A stretch of DNA of 64,000 nt, taken from Amantichitinum ursilacus (lineage in GTDB: Bacteria; Pseudomonadota; Gammaproteobacteria; Burkholderiales; Chitinibacteraceae). Numbering within the stretch: the first letter of the stretch is position 1; the number at the start of each line of letters is the position of its first letter. Shown here one piece after another: positions 17,210 through 27,269 of this stretch. The stretch is taken from assembly GCF_001294205.1 (NCBI RefSeq), contig NZ_LAQT01000003.1, positions 310,001 to 374,000 on the forward strand. The letters run 5' to 3'. Under the pieces are notes generated by a model. That model saw nothing but the letters and a program-made list of their open reading frames with translations. It had not been told where the DNA came from and searched no databases. The translations under genes and the position numbers were made by a program.

Positions 17210-18195
17210 ATCCGTTCAGCTATGAGCGCGCCACCGATGCGGCCAGCGCCATCCGCCTGGCCAACGCCACGGCCGCCACGCGCTATCTGGGCGGCGGCAC
17301 CAATCTGGTTGATCTGATGCGCGAGCACATCGAGCAGCCCGAGGTACTGGTTGATGTGACGCCGCTCGCGCAAACCATCGAAGTGCGCGCCGACGGCAGC
17401 ATGCTGATTGGCGCGGCGGTCAAGAACACCGCGCTGGCGTCTGATGCGCATGTGCGCCAGGCGTTTCCACTGCTGTCGCGCGCGATACTGGCCGGGGCCA
17501 GCGCGCAGATCCGCAATATGGCCACCGTGGCCGGCAATATTCTGCAACGCACACGCTGCACTTATTTTTATGACGAGGCCGCGCGCTGCAACAAGCGCAA
17601 GCCGGGCTGTGGCTGCGATGCGCTGCAGGGGTTTAATCGCTATCACGCCATCCTGGGCGCGTCGGATGATTGTGTGGCCACGCATCCGTCGGACTTGTGT
17701 GTGGCCTTGGTGGCCCTGGACGCGGTGGTGCATCTGCAAGGTGCCGCGGGCAGCCGCAGCTTGCCGTTGACCGAACTGCATCGCTTGCCCGGCGCGCATC
17801 CCGAGCACGAAACCGAATTGCAGCCGCATGAGTTGATCACGGCCATCGAGATTCCGGCCCTGGCGTTTGCCGGCCATTCGGCCTATCGCAAAGTGCGCGA
17901 TCGTTCCAGCTATGCGTTTGCGCTGGTGTCGGTGGCGGCGGCGCTGGATGTGGACGCCCAAGGCCGGGTGCGCGATGTGCGGCTGGCGCTGGGCGGGGTG
18001 GCGCACAAGCCGTGGCGCGCCAGCAAGGCCGAGGCCGTGTTGCGCGGGCAGGCGGCCACCGAAGCGACATTTCTGGCGGCAGCCGATGCCGAACTGGCGG
18101 CAGCGCGTGGCCTGCGTGACAACGGCTTCAAGATCGAACTGGCGCGTCGCACCATCGTTGCGGTGCTGCAGCAACTGACGGAGGCACGCGCATGA
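17206..18195 (+). CDS. paoB: FAD subunit of the molybdenum hydroxylase
   Basis: This 329-residue protein has the FAD-binding loop ATRYLGGGTNLVDLMRE (about 25-41) and ASAQIRNMATVAGNI, typical of the CoxM/PaoB FAD subunit. The segment TRCTYFYDEAARCNKRKPGCGC holds four cysteines, which in E. coli PaoB bind an additional [4Fe-4S] cluster. GGGAGG precedes the start, which overlaps the first subunit gene by four bases. Confidence 0.88.
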   Translation: MNPFSYERATDAASAIRLANATAATRYLGGGTNLVDLMREHIEQPEVLVDVTPLAQTIEVRADGSMLIGAAVKNTALASDAHVRQAFPLLSRAILAGASAQIRNMATVAGNILQRTRCTYFYDEAARCNKRKPGCGCDALQGFNRYHAILGASDDCVATHPSDLCVALVALDAVVHLQGAAGSRSLPLTELHRLPGAHPEHETELQPHELITAIEIPALAFAGHSAYRKVRDRSSYAFALVSVAAALDVDAQGRVRDVRLALGGVAHKPWRASKAEAVLRGQAATEATFLAAADAELAAARGLRDNGFKIELARRTIVAVLQQLTEARA

Positions 18196-20468
18196 ACGCC
18201 GAACAGAAACCCGCACCATCGCAATGGCAACCGGGCGTTACGCCGGATGAAGTCATGCATCGGCACGGCATGATCGGCAAACCGGTGTCACGGCTGGATG
18301 GCCCGCTCAAGGTGGCGGGCAAGGCGCGCTTTGCCGCCGAAGTGCCGTATGAGCATCTGGCCCATGCCGCGCTGGTGCACAGCTCGATTGCGCGTGGCCG
18401 CATCAGCGAGCTCAAAACCGAAGCCGCACGCGCTGCGCCCGGCGTGATTCTGGTGCTGACCTACCAGAACATGCCGCGCTTGCAGAACCCGCCGCTGTTT
18501 GGCAGCGCGCCCAAAGCGGTAGGCGCCAGCACTTTGCCGGTGATGCAGAACGAACACATTACCTGGAACGGCCAGCCGGTGGCGCTGGTGCTGGCCGAAA
18601 CGCATGAGCAAGCCGAATACGCCGCCAGCCTGATCGAAGTGCGCTACGACGTGCTGCCGGCCAAAACCGATTTTGACGCGGCCAAGCGCCAGGCGCGCGC
18701 GCCCGACACCATCCTGGGCGAACCGCCTGCCATCGAAATCGGCGATGCCGAGGCCAATCTGCAAGCGGCTGCGTTCAAAGTCGACGCCACCTATCGCACG
18801 CCGCGCTACAACCACAACGCGATCGAACTGCACGCCGCCACCGTAGCGTGGCAAGGCGATGAACTGACCGTGCATGACGCCACGCAAATGCTCAACGGCA
18901 CGGCGTGGACCATCGCGCAACTGTTCGGCATTGATGAAAAAAACGTGCGTGTGTTGTCGCCGTATGTGGGGGGCGGCTTTGGCGGCAAGGCGCTGTGGGA
19001 TCATCAGATTCTGGCGATCGCCGCGGCCAGACTGGCGCAACGGCCGGTGCGCATTGTGCTGAGCCGCGCCAGCGTGTTTCGCATTGTGGGTGGTCGCACC
19101 ACCACCGAGCAGCGCGTGGCGCTGGGTGCAACGCAAGACGGCCAGTTAACCGCGCTGATCCACACCGGCGTGGCCGCGATGACGCCGTACAACGCTTGCC
19201 CGGAGCAGTTCAGCTTTCCCGCGCGCCATCTGTATGCCACGCAGGCGCTGAAGGTGGCGCAGCAAGTGGCCGACATGGACATGATGGTCAACACGTTTAT
19301 GCGCGCGCCCGGCGAATCGATTGGCACCTTTGCGCTGGAGTCCGCCATCGACGAGCTGGCCGGCCAGATGCAGCTGTGCCCGATTGAACTGCGCCGCCGC
19401 ATTGAACCGAGCAAAGACCCGGTGTCAGGCCTGCCGTTTTCTTCGCGCCATTTGCTGGAAGCCTATCAACGCGGGGCCGAGCGTTTTGGTTGGGACCAAC
19501 GCAATCCGGTGCCACGCAGTCGTCGTGACGGTGAATGGTTGATCGGCATGGGCGTGGCCACCGCCACTTATCCCTACTACCGCATGCCCGGCGCGGCCGC
19601 GCGCATCAAGCTGACGAATGATGGTCATTTAACAGTGTCGATTGCCGCGCACGAAATGGGCATGGGCACGGCCACCGCGCAAAGCCAGCACGTCGCCGAA
19701 CGCTTTGGCTTGCCGCTGGAACAGGTGACGTTTGAACTGGGCGATACCACCCTGGCGGCGGGTTCGCTGGCGGGGGGCTCTTCGCAAACGGCGTCGATTG
19801 CCGCAGCGGTGATTGCGGCGGGCGAGCAACTGATCGACCAGTTATTGATGCTGGCCACCGGCGATTCGCCACTGGCGGGCTTCAAGCGCGATCAGGTGGA
19901 AGCCATTAACGGTGGCTTGGCCGTGCGCGGCGACACCACGCGCGCAGAAACCTATGCCGCCATCCTGCAGCGCGCCGGACGCACGGCCTTGCAATGCGAA
20001 GCGCCCGCGCCCGAACCGGCCGAACTGCAGCATTACTCGATGCATTCGTTTGGCGCGCAGTTTTGCGAGGTGAAGGTCAGCGCCATTACCGGTGAAGTGC
20101 GCGTGACGCGCTTTCTGGGCTCGTTTGATACCGGCCGTATTCTTAACCCCAAAACGGCGGCCAGCCAGTTTCGCGGTGGCATCGTGATGGGCATCGGGCT
20201 GGCGCTGACCGAGGCCACCGAGTTTGATCCGCGCAGTGGCCGCATCATGAATCCGTCGCTGGCCGAATACCACGTGCCGGTGCATCTGGACGTACCGGAA
20301 ATCGACGTGATGTGGACCGATATCGCCGACCCGCACAGCCCGATCGGCGCGCGTGGGATAGGCGAAATTGGCATTACCGGCGTGGGCGCGGCGATTGCCA
20401 ATGCGGTGTACAACGCCACCGGCAAACGCATCCGCGATCTGCCGATTACGCTGGACAAGCTGCTCTGA
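18192..20468 (+). CDS. paoC: Molybdopterin-binding catalytic subunit of the molybdenum hydroxylase
   Basis: This 758-residue subunit has the molybdenum-hydroxylase pattern: a first domain with VSRLDGPLKVAGKARF, the cofactor loops VGGGFGGKA and MRAPGE, GGSSQTAS, and near the end GARGIGEIGITGVGAA, where the Glu of GIGEIG is the catalytic base of the family. It oxidises aldehydes, probably aromatic, to carboxylic acids using water. The start is coupled by ATGA to the FAD subunit. No MocA/PaoD cofactor-insertion chaperone lies downstream, which is unusual for this operon type. Confidence 0.9.
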   Translation: MNAEQKPAPSQWQPGVTPDEVMHRHGMIGKPVSRLDGPLKVAGKARFAAEVPYEHLAHAALVHSSIARGRISELKTEAARAAPGVILVLTYQNMPRLQNPPLFGSAPKAVGASTLPVMQNEHITWNGQPVALVLAETHEQAEYAASLIEVRYDVLPAKTDFDAAKRQARAPDTILGEPPAIEIGDAEANLQAAAFKVDATYRTPRYNHNAIELHAATVAWQGDELTVHDATQMLNGTAWTIAQLFGIDEKNVRVLSPYVGGGFGGKALWDHQILAIAAARLAQRPVRIVLSRASVFRIVGGRTTTEQRVALGATQDGQLTALIHTGVAAMTPYNACPEQFSFPARHLYATQALKVAQQVADMDMMVNTFMRAPGESIGTFALESAIDELAGQMQLCPIELRRRIEPSKDPVSGLPFSSRHLLEAYQRGAERFGWDQRNPVPRSRRDGEWLIGMGVATATYPYYRMPGAAARIKLTNDGHLTVSIAAHEMGMGTATAQSQHVAERFGLPLEQVTFELGDTTLAAGSLAGGSSQTASIAAAVIAAGEQLIDQLLMLATGDSPLAGFKRDQVEAINGGLAVRGDTTRAETYAAILQRAGRTALQCEAPAPEPAELQHYSMHSFGAQFCEVKVSAITGEVRVTRFLGSFDTGRILNPKTAASQFRGGIVMGIGLALTEATEFDPRSGRIMNPSLAEYHVPVHLDVPEIDVMWTDIADPHSPIGARGIGEIGITGVGAAIANAVYNATGKRIRDLPITLDKLL

Positions 20469-20569
20469 CCTGCTGCCGGGGCTGGCGGGATACACGCTCC
20501 CGCTGGCCCCGCTAGCCAACGCTGCGCGCATCCGTATACTTGCTGCACTCAAACAAACGCAGCGCCGCG

Positions 20570-22387
20570 ATGCTCAATACGGATGTGACTTTCGATGGCC
20601 CGTTGGCCGAAGCCAGCACCAGCCGGCGCAATGCCGTGATCCGCCTGCTGCTGGGCGGCGTCCAGGGCATTTTGCTTTATGGCTTGTACCAGGCGTCCAC
20701 CGCGCAGGTCTGGCCCGCTACTGCGGAATACCTGTTTTCGCCGCTAGTGTTGCTGGCGTTTGCCATTCCACTGCAACTGATCTCCAGCCTGGGCCATTTG
20801 CCGCGTCGGGTGCTGGCGCCGTGGGTAGGCATCACTGCGTTGATTCTGATCGGCGCGGGGTGTTACGCCGTGTGGCGCAGTCCGTGTGCGCTGGAAGTGA
20901 CCACGGTCTGCAGCCAACACACGCATTACCCCACGCCGTGGTTGGTGGGCTTGCTGATCGGCGTGTTTTACGTGGGCCACAGCATGGTACTGGCGGGGGC
21001 GCGCGATCAGCGCTGGGTGGCGGCGTATCCCAGCTATTTCGAGATGGCCTGGAAACTGGCCATCCAGATCCTGTTTTCCGCCGGGTTTACGTTGGTGTTG
21101 TGGGGCACGTTGTGGCTTGGGGCAGAGTTGTTTGCGCTGGTAGGCAGCGCTTTGCTGCAGCAAGTGCTGAGCAAAGGCTGGGTGATTTTTCCGCTGACGG
21201 CGCTGGCGTTTGCCTGCGGCATGGAATTGACCGATGTGCGCCCCGGCATTATTCGCGGCATCCGCACGCTGGGGCTGAGCTTGCTGTCGTGGTTGCTGCC
21301 GGTGGCCACGGTGCTGATTGCGGCGTTTTTGCTCTGCCTGCCCGCGTTTGGCGTCGATGCTTTATGGCACACACGGCATGCCACGCAGTTGTTACTGGTG
21401 GCTGCCCTTTTGTTGATCGTCTTGCTCAATGCCGCATTCCAGAATGGTGTGGTCTACCCCGAGCTGGCCCGCATCGTACGCGGCAGTGCGCGGCTGGCGG
21501 CGGGCTTGCTGGCGCCGGTGATCGCACTGGCGCTTTACGCACTGCATTTGCGTATTAACCAATATGGCTGGACCGTCGAACGCGTGGGTGTGGCCGCTGC
21601 ATTGCTGGTGCTCAGTAGCTATGCTGCGGGCTATCTGTGGGCGACGGCGCAACGCGGCCCATGGCAATCGCGGCTGGCGCGCGTAAACATCGTGTGTGCG
21701 CTGATCACCGTCACCACCTGGCTGGCGTTGCTGTCGCCGCTGGTCGACCCGGTGCGCATCGAGGTGGATAGCCAGATGGCGCGGCTGGCCGCAGGCCAGG
21801 TGTCGGCCGAAGCGTTCGATGTAAACAGTCTGCGCTTTGAAGGCGGCCGCTTTGGCGACGCCGCTTTGCGTCAGCTGGTCCGCAGCACCCCGAATGCTGA
21901 TTTGCGTCGTCGTGCCAGCCTGGCGCTGCAATCACATAGCCGCTATGGCGATACGTCTGCCCCTGCCAACGACGCGGTGAACTGGCAAGCCAATGTGACG
22001 GTATGGCCGCGTGGGCAGCACCTGCCCGCCAGCTTCAGCACGATGGACTGGCGCAAAGGCAGCGGCGCGCTGCCTATGTGTCTGCGCCTGAAAGACCAAC
22101 CCTGCGATGTGTTCAGGCTGGACACGGATGGCCAGGGCCATCCCGATATGCTGGTCGGCGGCCAGTTTGAGTCTTTGTCTTTGCTGCGCGAAAACAGCGC
22201 CGGCCTATGGACCGTGGTGGGGCGCTTGCCATACCAGACAGTCGGCTGCGCCGCGTGGCGGCAGGCACTTCGCGATGGTCAGTATCAGGTGGCCACCGTG
22301 CCGCAGCGCGTATTGCGCATCGGCGCGGCGCAAATGCCGCTGCCCGACGACGCGCCCACGCCGGAATGCCCAGCCAATAAGAAGTGA
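20570..22387 (+). CDS. DUF4153 multi-pass membrane protein
   Basis: This 605-residue protein begins MLNTDVTF. At least nine or ten hydrophobic helices fill residues about 28-410, with the DUF4153-type stretch WTVERVGVAAALLVLSSYAAGYL near 330. A C-terminal soluble part of about 190 residues follows (from VDSQMARLAAG onward) and includes a repeat-like acidic QGHPDMLVGGQF segment. The family function is unknown. It follows the molybdenum enzyme operon by about 100 bases but shows no functional link. Confidence 0.78.
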   Translation: MLNTDVTFDGPLAEASTSRRNAVIRLLLGGVQGILLYGLYQASTAQVWPATAEYLFSPLVLLAFAIPLQLISSLGHLPRRVLAPWVGITALILIGAGCYAVWRSPCALEVTTVCSQHTHYPTPWLVGLLIGVFYVGHSMVLAGARDQRWVAAYPSYFEMAWKLAIQILFSAGFTLVLWGTLWLGAELFALVGSALLQQVLSKGWVIFPLTALAFACGMELTDVRPGIIRGIRTLGLSLLSWLLPVATVLIAAFLLCLPAFGVDALWHTRHATQLLLVAALLLIVLLNAAFQNGVVYPELARIVRGSARLAAGLLAPVIALALYALHLRINQYGWTVERVGVAAALLVLSSYAAGYLWATAQRGPWQSRLARVNIVCALITVTTWLALLSPLVDPVRIEVDSQMARLAAGQVSAEAFDVNSLRFEGGRFGDAALRQLVRSTPNADLRRRASLALQSHSRYGDTSAPANDAVNWQANVTVWPRGQHLPASFSTMDWRKGSGALPMCLRLKDQPCDVFRLDTDGQGHPDMLVGGQFESLSLLRENSAGLWTVVGRLPYQTVGCAAWRQALRDGQYQVATVPQRVLRIGAAQMPLPDDAPTPECPANKK

Positions 22388-22499
22388 AGACCGGTGGCCT
22401 CGTTATTGGACGCGGCAGCCTGGCATGCGTGCGCCACCTGGCAAAACCGACTTGCGCGCGGGTGTTGCAAGGGCGCTGACGGGCGCACTGCACCCATCG

Positions 22500-22979
22500 T
22501 TACAGCGGCTTTTGCATGGGCGTGGCGCTGAGCCCGAACAGATGCACCGGCTCGCCGCTGACTGCATAACCCATGCGTTGATAGAACCCGACAGCGCGCT
22601 GCGTGCTGTTCAGCCGGGCATGGCTGCAACCTTGGGCGGTGATCCAGCTCTCCAGGTGCGCCAGCAGCGCGCGGCCCATCTGCCGACCCTGCAACGACGG
22701 CCGCACATAGCAAAGCTGGATTTCGCCATTGCAAGTGGCTTTGCCGACGCCCGCCACCGCGCCGTCGCACTCGGCCACAATCAGCCGCGTTTGCGGGTCC
22801 GCCAGCAGACGCGCCACGGTGGCCTCGGTTTTGTTGCCCAGCCAGTGCGCAAGAATGGCGGGATCATTGTGATGATCCAGCACGCAACTCTCGCGGATCG
22901 CTTCGATTTGCACGGTACAAACGTCGGCAGCATCAGCTCGCGTAGCGGGGCGTACCAGCGGATCGATGGCGTTGGGCAT
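22500..22979 (-). CDS. GNAT-family N-acetyltransferase
   Basis: This 159-residue protein has the GNAT core: the beta-bulge IQLCYVRPSLQGRQMGRALLAHL (split near residues 93-115) with acetyl-CoA loop QGRQMGRA, and the end motif AVGFYQRMGYAVSGE. Such enzymes transfer acetyl from acetyl-CoA to an amine on a small molecule or protein. The start MPNAIDPLVRPA at 22979 matches the domain start; an ATG at 23012 is an alternative. It lies just downstream of the quinone reductase on the same strand. Confidence 0.85.
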   Translation of the reverse strand: MPNAIDPLVRPATRADAADVCTVQIEAIRESCVLDHHNDPAILAHWLGNKTEATVARLLADPQTRLIVAECDGAVAGVGKATCNGEIQLCYVRPSLQGRQMGRALLAHLESWITAQGCSHARLNSTQRAVGFYQRMGYAVSGEPVHLFGLSATPMQKPL

Positions 22980-23070
22980 GGGCGACGCGGGCGGTGGTGA
23001 TGGGGCAGCCATCGTCGCAGAGCGGGGCCGGCGTGCGCAAGCCTGCGCGCGCCGGGTTGCTGCGTGGTGA

Positions 23071-23850
23071 TCAGGCCGCGACGTGCGCGGCAAAGCCGGT
23101 GGTGTCAGGGGCGATTTCGGGTCGCAACGTCAACGCCGGAATCACATAATCGCCCGCGTTCTGTTGGCGAAACGCGATCGGCGTGGTGCTGAACAACTGG
23201 TCCATGCGCTGGCCTAGTTGCGCTTCGATGCTGGTAAAACGATCGGCGTCCATGCGGCTGCTGCGGTACACCAGAAACGGCGGCAGCACCTCAAAGCCGG
23301 GGTAATGCAGCACGCCATGATGAATCGGGAACAGCAGATCATCGATCGGACCATTGATGCCGCGCGCGCCGTAGTGGCTTTCCCAGCCGCCGGTGGTGAC
23401 GATCAGCATGGCGCGTTTGCCCGCCATATTGCCTTCGCCATAACGGTCGCCCCAATGCCGGTCGGAATGCTCGCCCACACCATAGGCAAAGCCATAGGCA
23501 TACACGCGTTCCACCCAGCCTTTGAGGATGGCGGGCATGGAAAACCACCACAGCGGGAATTGCAGAATCAGCGCATCGGCCCAGCGCAATTTGTCTTGTT
23601 CCGCGGCGATATCGGCGCTTTGCTGACCGTTGGCATAGGCGGTTTTTGAATCGGCCGATGGGTTAAACGGCTGGTTGGCGTCGCGCTGTGGCGCATCGTC
23701 GGCGTCGATTTGCGCTTTCCAGTGCATGGCATACAAATCGGACACCTGCACGCTGTGGCCTTGGGCCTGCAGCCGTTGCACCACAAAGTTTTTGATCGAA
23801 CCGTTCAGCGAGCGCGGTTCGGGATGGGCGTAGACCAACAAGACATTCAT
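23071..23850 (-). CDS. NAD(P)H:quinone oxidoreductase, flavodoxin-like fold (NQO1/MdaB type)
   Basis: This 259-residue flavoprotein starts MNVLLVYAHPEPRSLNGSI, the FMN/FAD phosphate-binding opening of the NQO1 family. It continues with QFPLWWFSMPAILKGWVERV, TTGGWESHYGARG and a C-terminal extension usual for longer members. It should reduce quinones by two electrons and so limit radical formation. AGGAG lies ahead of the ATG. The LysR gene at 23937 is divergent with only 86 bases between, and is its likely regulator. Confidence 0.88.
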   Translation of the reverse strand: MNVLLVYAHPEPRSLNGSIKNFVVQRLQAQGHSVQVSDLYAMHWKAQIDADDAPQRDANQPFNPSADSKTAYANGQQSADIAAEQDKLRWADALILQFPLWWFSMPAILKGWVERVYAYGFAYGVGEHSDRHWGDRYGEGNMAGKRAMLIVTTGGWESHYGARGINGPIDDLLFPIHHGVLHYPGFEVLPPFLVYRSSRMDADRFTSIEAQLGQRMDQLFSTTPIAFRQQNAGDYVIPALTLRPEIAPDTTGFAAHVAA

Positions 23851-23893
23851 TGCGATGACTCCTGCGTTGTGATGAAGCCAGCGTAGGCGCAGC

Positions 23894-23934
23894 GCAGGTA
23901 TAGTTGAAATGAATTTCCCGCATTGCAGGTATAG
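23894..23934. promoter_or_regulatory. Direct repeat in the quinone reductase/LysR intergenic region
   Basis: GCAGGTATAG occurs at 23894-23903 and again at 23925-23934, 31 bases apart start to start, which is close to three helical turns. It lies between the divergent genes and directly before the LysR start, so it may be the regulator's own site. Confidence 0.4.
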
Positions 23935-23936
23935 CC

Positions 23937-24830
23937 ATGATTAATTTGCGCCAGCTCGATCTCAACTTGTTACTGACGCTGGATGTGCTGCTGGCCGAGC
24001 ACAATGTCACGCGCGCCGCCGAGCGGCTGCATTTGTCGCAACCGTCAGTCAGCGTGCATCTGGCGCGCTTGCGCGAGTACTTTGGCGATCCGTTGCTGCT
24101 GCCCGGCCCGCGCGGCATGCGGCCGACCGCGCGCGCCAACGCGCTGCGTGAACCGTTGCGCGCTGCACTCGATGCGCTGGGGCATGCGGTTGCCGCCGTC
24201 GATGAATTTGATCCGGCCCCGGCGCAACACACCTGGCGCGTGGCGGCCACCGATTACGGCGGCAGCACCATCGTCTTGCCCGCGTTGGCCGCCCTGCGCC
24301 AGCATGCGCCGGGCACACGTCTGGCTGTGCTGGAAATGGTGCCGTCACGCATCGCCCGCCAGGCCGAGCAAGGCGATATCGATCTGGCGTTTCATACGCG
24401 CGATGGCGCGCCGCCAGGTTTGCATGCGCGCGTGCTGTTTGATGAGCGCTATGTGCTGGTCGGGCGCGCCGACCATCCGCAGCTGCAACGCGCGCCCACC
24501 CGCAAACAGTTTTGCGCGCTGGAACACGTGATCGTCTCGCCCGACGGCGCGGGCTTTTTTGGCATCACCGACGAGGCGCTCGCTCAGGTGGGCCTGAGCC
24601 GCAAAGTGGTGTTGTCGGTGCCGCATTTTCTGTTTGTCAAAGCCGTGGTGGCGCAGACCGATCTGGTGGCGATGTTGCCGGAGCGCCTGGTGCGCAACGC
24701 GCCCGAACTGACGGTAGTGGCACCACCGATCGAGGTGCCCGGTTATGCGATGACCATGCTGTGGCACGAGCGTGTACACCGCGATCCAGCGCATCAATGG
24801 TTGCGCGAACAGATCGCGGCGGCCGTATAA
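23937..24830 (+). CDS. LysR-family transcriptional regulator
   Basis: This 297-residue protein has a textbook start (MINLRQLDLNLLLTLDVLLAEHN) and winged helix (VTRAAERLHLSQPSVSVHLARLR). The effector domain is of the NodD/LinR-like group with a Pro-rich LLLPGPRGMRPT hinge. It is divergent from the quinone reductase and probably responds to a quinone, phenol or other electrophile, by analogy with similar pairs. No strong ribosome site precedes the ATG; only AGG at -9. Confidence 0.9.
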   Translation: MINLRQLDLNLLLTLDVLLAEHNVTRAAERLHLSQPSVSVHLARLREYFGDPLLLPGPRGMRPTARANALREPLRAALDALGHAVAAVDEFDPAPAQHTWRVAATDYGGSTIVLPALAALRQHAPGTRLAVLEMVPSRIARQAEQGDIDLAFHTRDGAPPGLHARVLFDERYVLVGRADHPQLQRAPTRKQFCALEHVIVSPDGAGFFGITDEALAQVGLSRKVVLSVPHFLFVKAVVAQTDLVAMLPERLVRNAPELTVVAPPIEVPGYAMTMLWHERVHRDPAHQWLREQIAAAV

Positions 24831-25031
24831 CCAGCGCTGTTTTTGGGCCGTTGTCCCGGCCCGTCTAGCGGCGGTTGCAGCGCTGGGGCGCTGAATGCGG
24901 TGTGGAGCGCGCCGCTCGCCGAATGCTGCTGGCGCAACGCCCCTCGCGCAACTATGTTGAGCAACAGCACTGGCTAATAAACTGACTTGGCCAGCCTCAA
25001 TATGGACGCCGTAATCCGGCAGGAGCAGTCA

Positions 25032-27269
25032 ATGTCGGCGTTTATTCGCAAGCTCTCCGGTCCGTTGCGAAGCATGCTGTTGCGTCCTGCTGCGCGCCCC
25101 GCCGCGCCCGTCCAGGCCGAGCCCGCATTGGCGTGGGCCGCCGGAACGCAGGCAGAAGTCCGCCCGCCGGTTGTGCCGCCTGCCGCCCCGCATGCGCAGC
25201 AGTTGTCGCTGTACCGCGATCTTTTCAACCGCAGCCGCGACGCGATGGTGATCGCGGATGAACAGTGCAAGGTGATCGACGTCAATCCGGCGTGGCTGCG
25301 GCTTACCGGTTTGGGTCGAGCCGAAACACTGGGTGCGCCTTTGCTGTGGCAAACCATGCCGCCGGTGACCGCGCCTGCGGCGGATGACTGGCAGCGCGAA
25401 CTGTTGCGCGACGGGGCATGGCAAGGCGAGCTGCTGGTGCGCCATCAGCAAGGTGGCGCCGCGCCCTGTCTGATTGATATCCGCGCCCTGCGGCTTCCCC
25501 CCTCGGGGCCGACACGCTTTGTGGCGGTGTGCAGCGATGTGAGCGCGCTGCGTGAAGCGCGCGCCCTGCTCGAATACCAGAATGCACACGATCTGCTGAC
25601 CGGCTTGCCCAACCGCTCGCTGCTGCAAGAGCGCATGGCGTGGTCTTTGGGCCGCTCCCAGCGCGAGGCGCGGCGTATGGCGGTGATCTATATCGATCTC
25701 GATCATTTCAAATTGCTTAACGACGGTCTGGGCCGGGCCGTGGGCGATGTGGTTTTACAGGAAAGTGGCCGCCGCATCGTTGATTGCGTTCGGCTATGCG
25801 ACACCACGGCGCGCGCGGGCGCGGATGAATTTGCGCTGCTGATCGAAGACGTGGTGAACGAAAACGATCTGCTGCGCCTGGCCGAGCGCATTCTGGCGGC
25901 GCTGGGGACGCCGGTTGAGGTGGAGGCCGATGCGCATCGCGTCACCGCGTCACTGGGCATCAGTCTGTATCCGGAAGACGGCATCGAGCCGGCGCAACTG
26001 TTGCGCAATGCCGAGCTGGCCATGCGGCGCGCCAAAGAAGCGGGCAAAGGGTGCTATGAGTTTTACAAACCCGAAATGCAGGCGCGGGTGCGCCAGCGCG
26101 CTGAACTGGATCGGCAATTGCATTACGCGCTGGACCGGGGCGAATTTGTGTTGCACTACCAGCCGCAAGTGGATTTGCGCACCGGACAGATTGCCGCCTT
26201 TGAGGCGCTGATCCGCTGGCAAACGCCCGACGGCACCTTGCTGGGGCCGGGCCGGTTTATCCCGGTGGCCGAAGAAAGCAATCTGATCCACGCCATCGGC
26301 GAATGGGTGTTGCAGGAGGCCTGCCAGGCGCTGCAACGCTGGCAGGCCTGTGGCCTGCGCCGCGTGCCGATCGCGGTGAACCTGGCGGCGTCGCAATTTG
26401 CCCGCCAACGCATCGACGTGCTGGTCGAGCGCGTGCTGGCGCAGACCGGCGTGTCGCCCGAATGGCTGGAGCTGGAACTGACCGAAAGCGTGTCGATGCA
26501 AGACCCGGTGGCCTCCATCGAGTTGATGCACAAGCTCAAGGCGATGGGCCTGAGCTTGTCGATTGATGATTTCGGGACGGGTTATTCCAATATGGCGTAT
26601 CTCAGCCGGTTTCCGGTGGACAAGCTCAAGATCGACCAGTCGTTTGTGCGCGGGCTGACCACGGGCGCGGAAGAAAAAGAAATTGCCGCGGCCGTCGTGC
26701 AACTGGCGCACGCGCTTGGCATGCAGGTAATCGCCGAGGGGGTGGAACAGCGCAGCCAGCTGCAGGTGCTGGCGGCGATGGGCTGCGATGTGATGCAGGG
26801 GTTTTATTTCAGCCCCGCGGTGGAAGAGGCGCAGGCAGTCAGTTTGCTGGCCGCAGAACGCATGCTCGATCTGAACGCGCTCAGCCGCGCGCCCTACCGG
26901 CGCACGATCTTGCTGGTAGACGACAACACCGCGCTGCGTGACGCGGTGGCGGCCATGCTGGAAGGCGAAGCGTTTGAACTGTTGCAGGCGGCCGATCCGC
27001 AAGCCGCGTACGACCTGCTGGCGGGCCACGAGGTGGGGGTGGTCATCACCGATTATCAAATGCCCCAGGAAGACGGCATTACGTTTCTGGCCAAGGTCAA
27101 GCAGATGTATCCACAGACCTTGCGGGTGCTGCTCACCGGCTATGGCAGTACGGAGCTGATTGCAGCCGCCGTGCAGCGCGGCGAGATTTTTCGCTATATC
27201 GCCAAACCATTGCTGCGCCATGAGGTGATGGATACCTTGCGCACCGCGTTCCAGCGTTATGAACGCTAA
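25032..27269 (+). CDS. PAS-GGDEF(degenerate)-EAL-REC signalling protein
   Basis: This 745-residue protein has a PAS domain (about 60-170), a GGDEF domain whose signature reads GADEF (about 263-267), an EAL domain with intact ExLxR (EALIR, Glu391), LELTES, DDFGTGYS and KIDQSFV, and a C-terminal receiver (about 620-745) with Asp674 in TDYQMP. The degenerate GGDEF makes cyclase activity unlikely; it may bind GTP and tune the EAL phosphodiesterase, which degrades cyclic di-GMP. A receiver at the C-terminus is an uncommon order. AGGAG lies six bases before the chosen ATG (25032). It overlaps the hybrid kinase by 11 bases. Confidence 0.9.
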   Translation: MSAFIRKLSGPLRSMLLRPAARPAAPVQAEPALAWAAGTQAEVRPPVVPPAAPHAQQLSLYRDLFNRSRDAMVIADEQCKVIDVNPAWLRLTGLGRAETLGAPLLWQTMPPVTAPAADDWQRELLRDGAWQGELLVRHQQGGAAPCLIDIRALRLPPSGPTRFVAVCSDVSALREARALLEYQNAHDLLTGLPNRSLLQERMAWSLGRSQREARRMAVIYIDLDHFKLLNDGLGRAVGDVVLQESGRRIVDCVRLCDTTARAGADEFALLIEDVVNENDLLRLAERILAALGTPVEVEADAHRVTASLGISLYPEDGIEPAQLLRNAELAMRRAKEAGKGCYEFYKPEMQARVRQRAELDRQLHYALDRGEFVLHYQPQVDLRTGQIAAFEALIRWQTPDGTLLGPGRFIPVAEESNLIHAIGEWVLQEACQALQRWQACGLRRVPIAVNLAASQFARQRIDVLVERVLAQTGVSPEWLELELTESVSMQDPVASIELMHKLKAMGLSLSIDDFGTGYSNMAYLSRFPVDKLKIDQSFVRGLTTGAEEKEIAAAVVQLAHALGMQVIAEGVEQRSQLQVLAAMGCDVMQGFYFSPAVEEAQAVSLLAAERMLDLNALSRAPYRRTILLVDDNTALRDAVAAMLEGEAFELLQAADPQAAYDLLAGHEVGVVITDYQMPQEDGITFLAKVKQMYPQTLRVLLTGYGSTELIAAAVQRGEIFRYIAKPLLRHEVMDTLRTAFQRYER

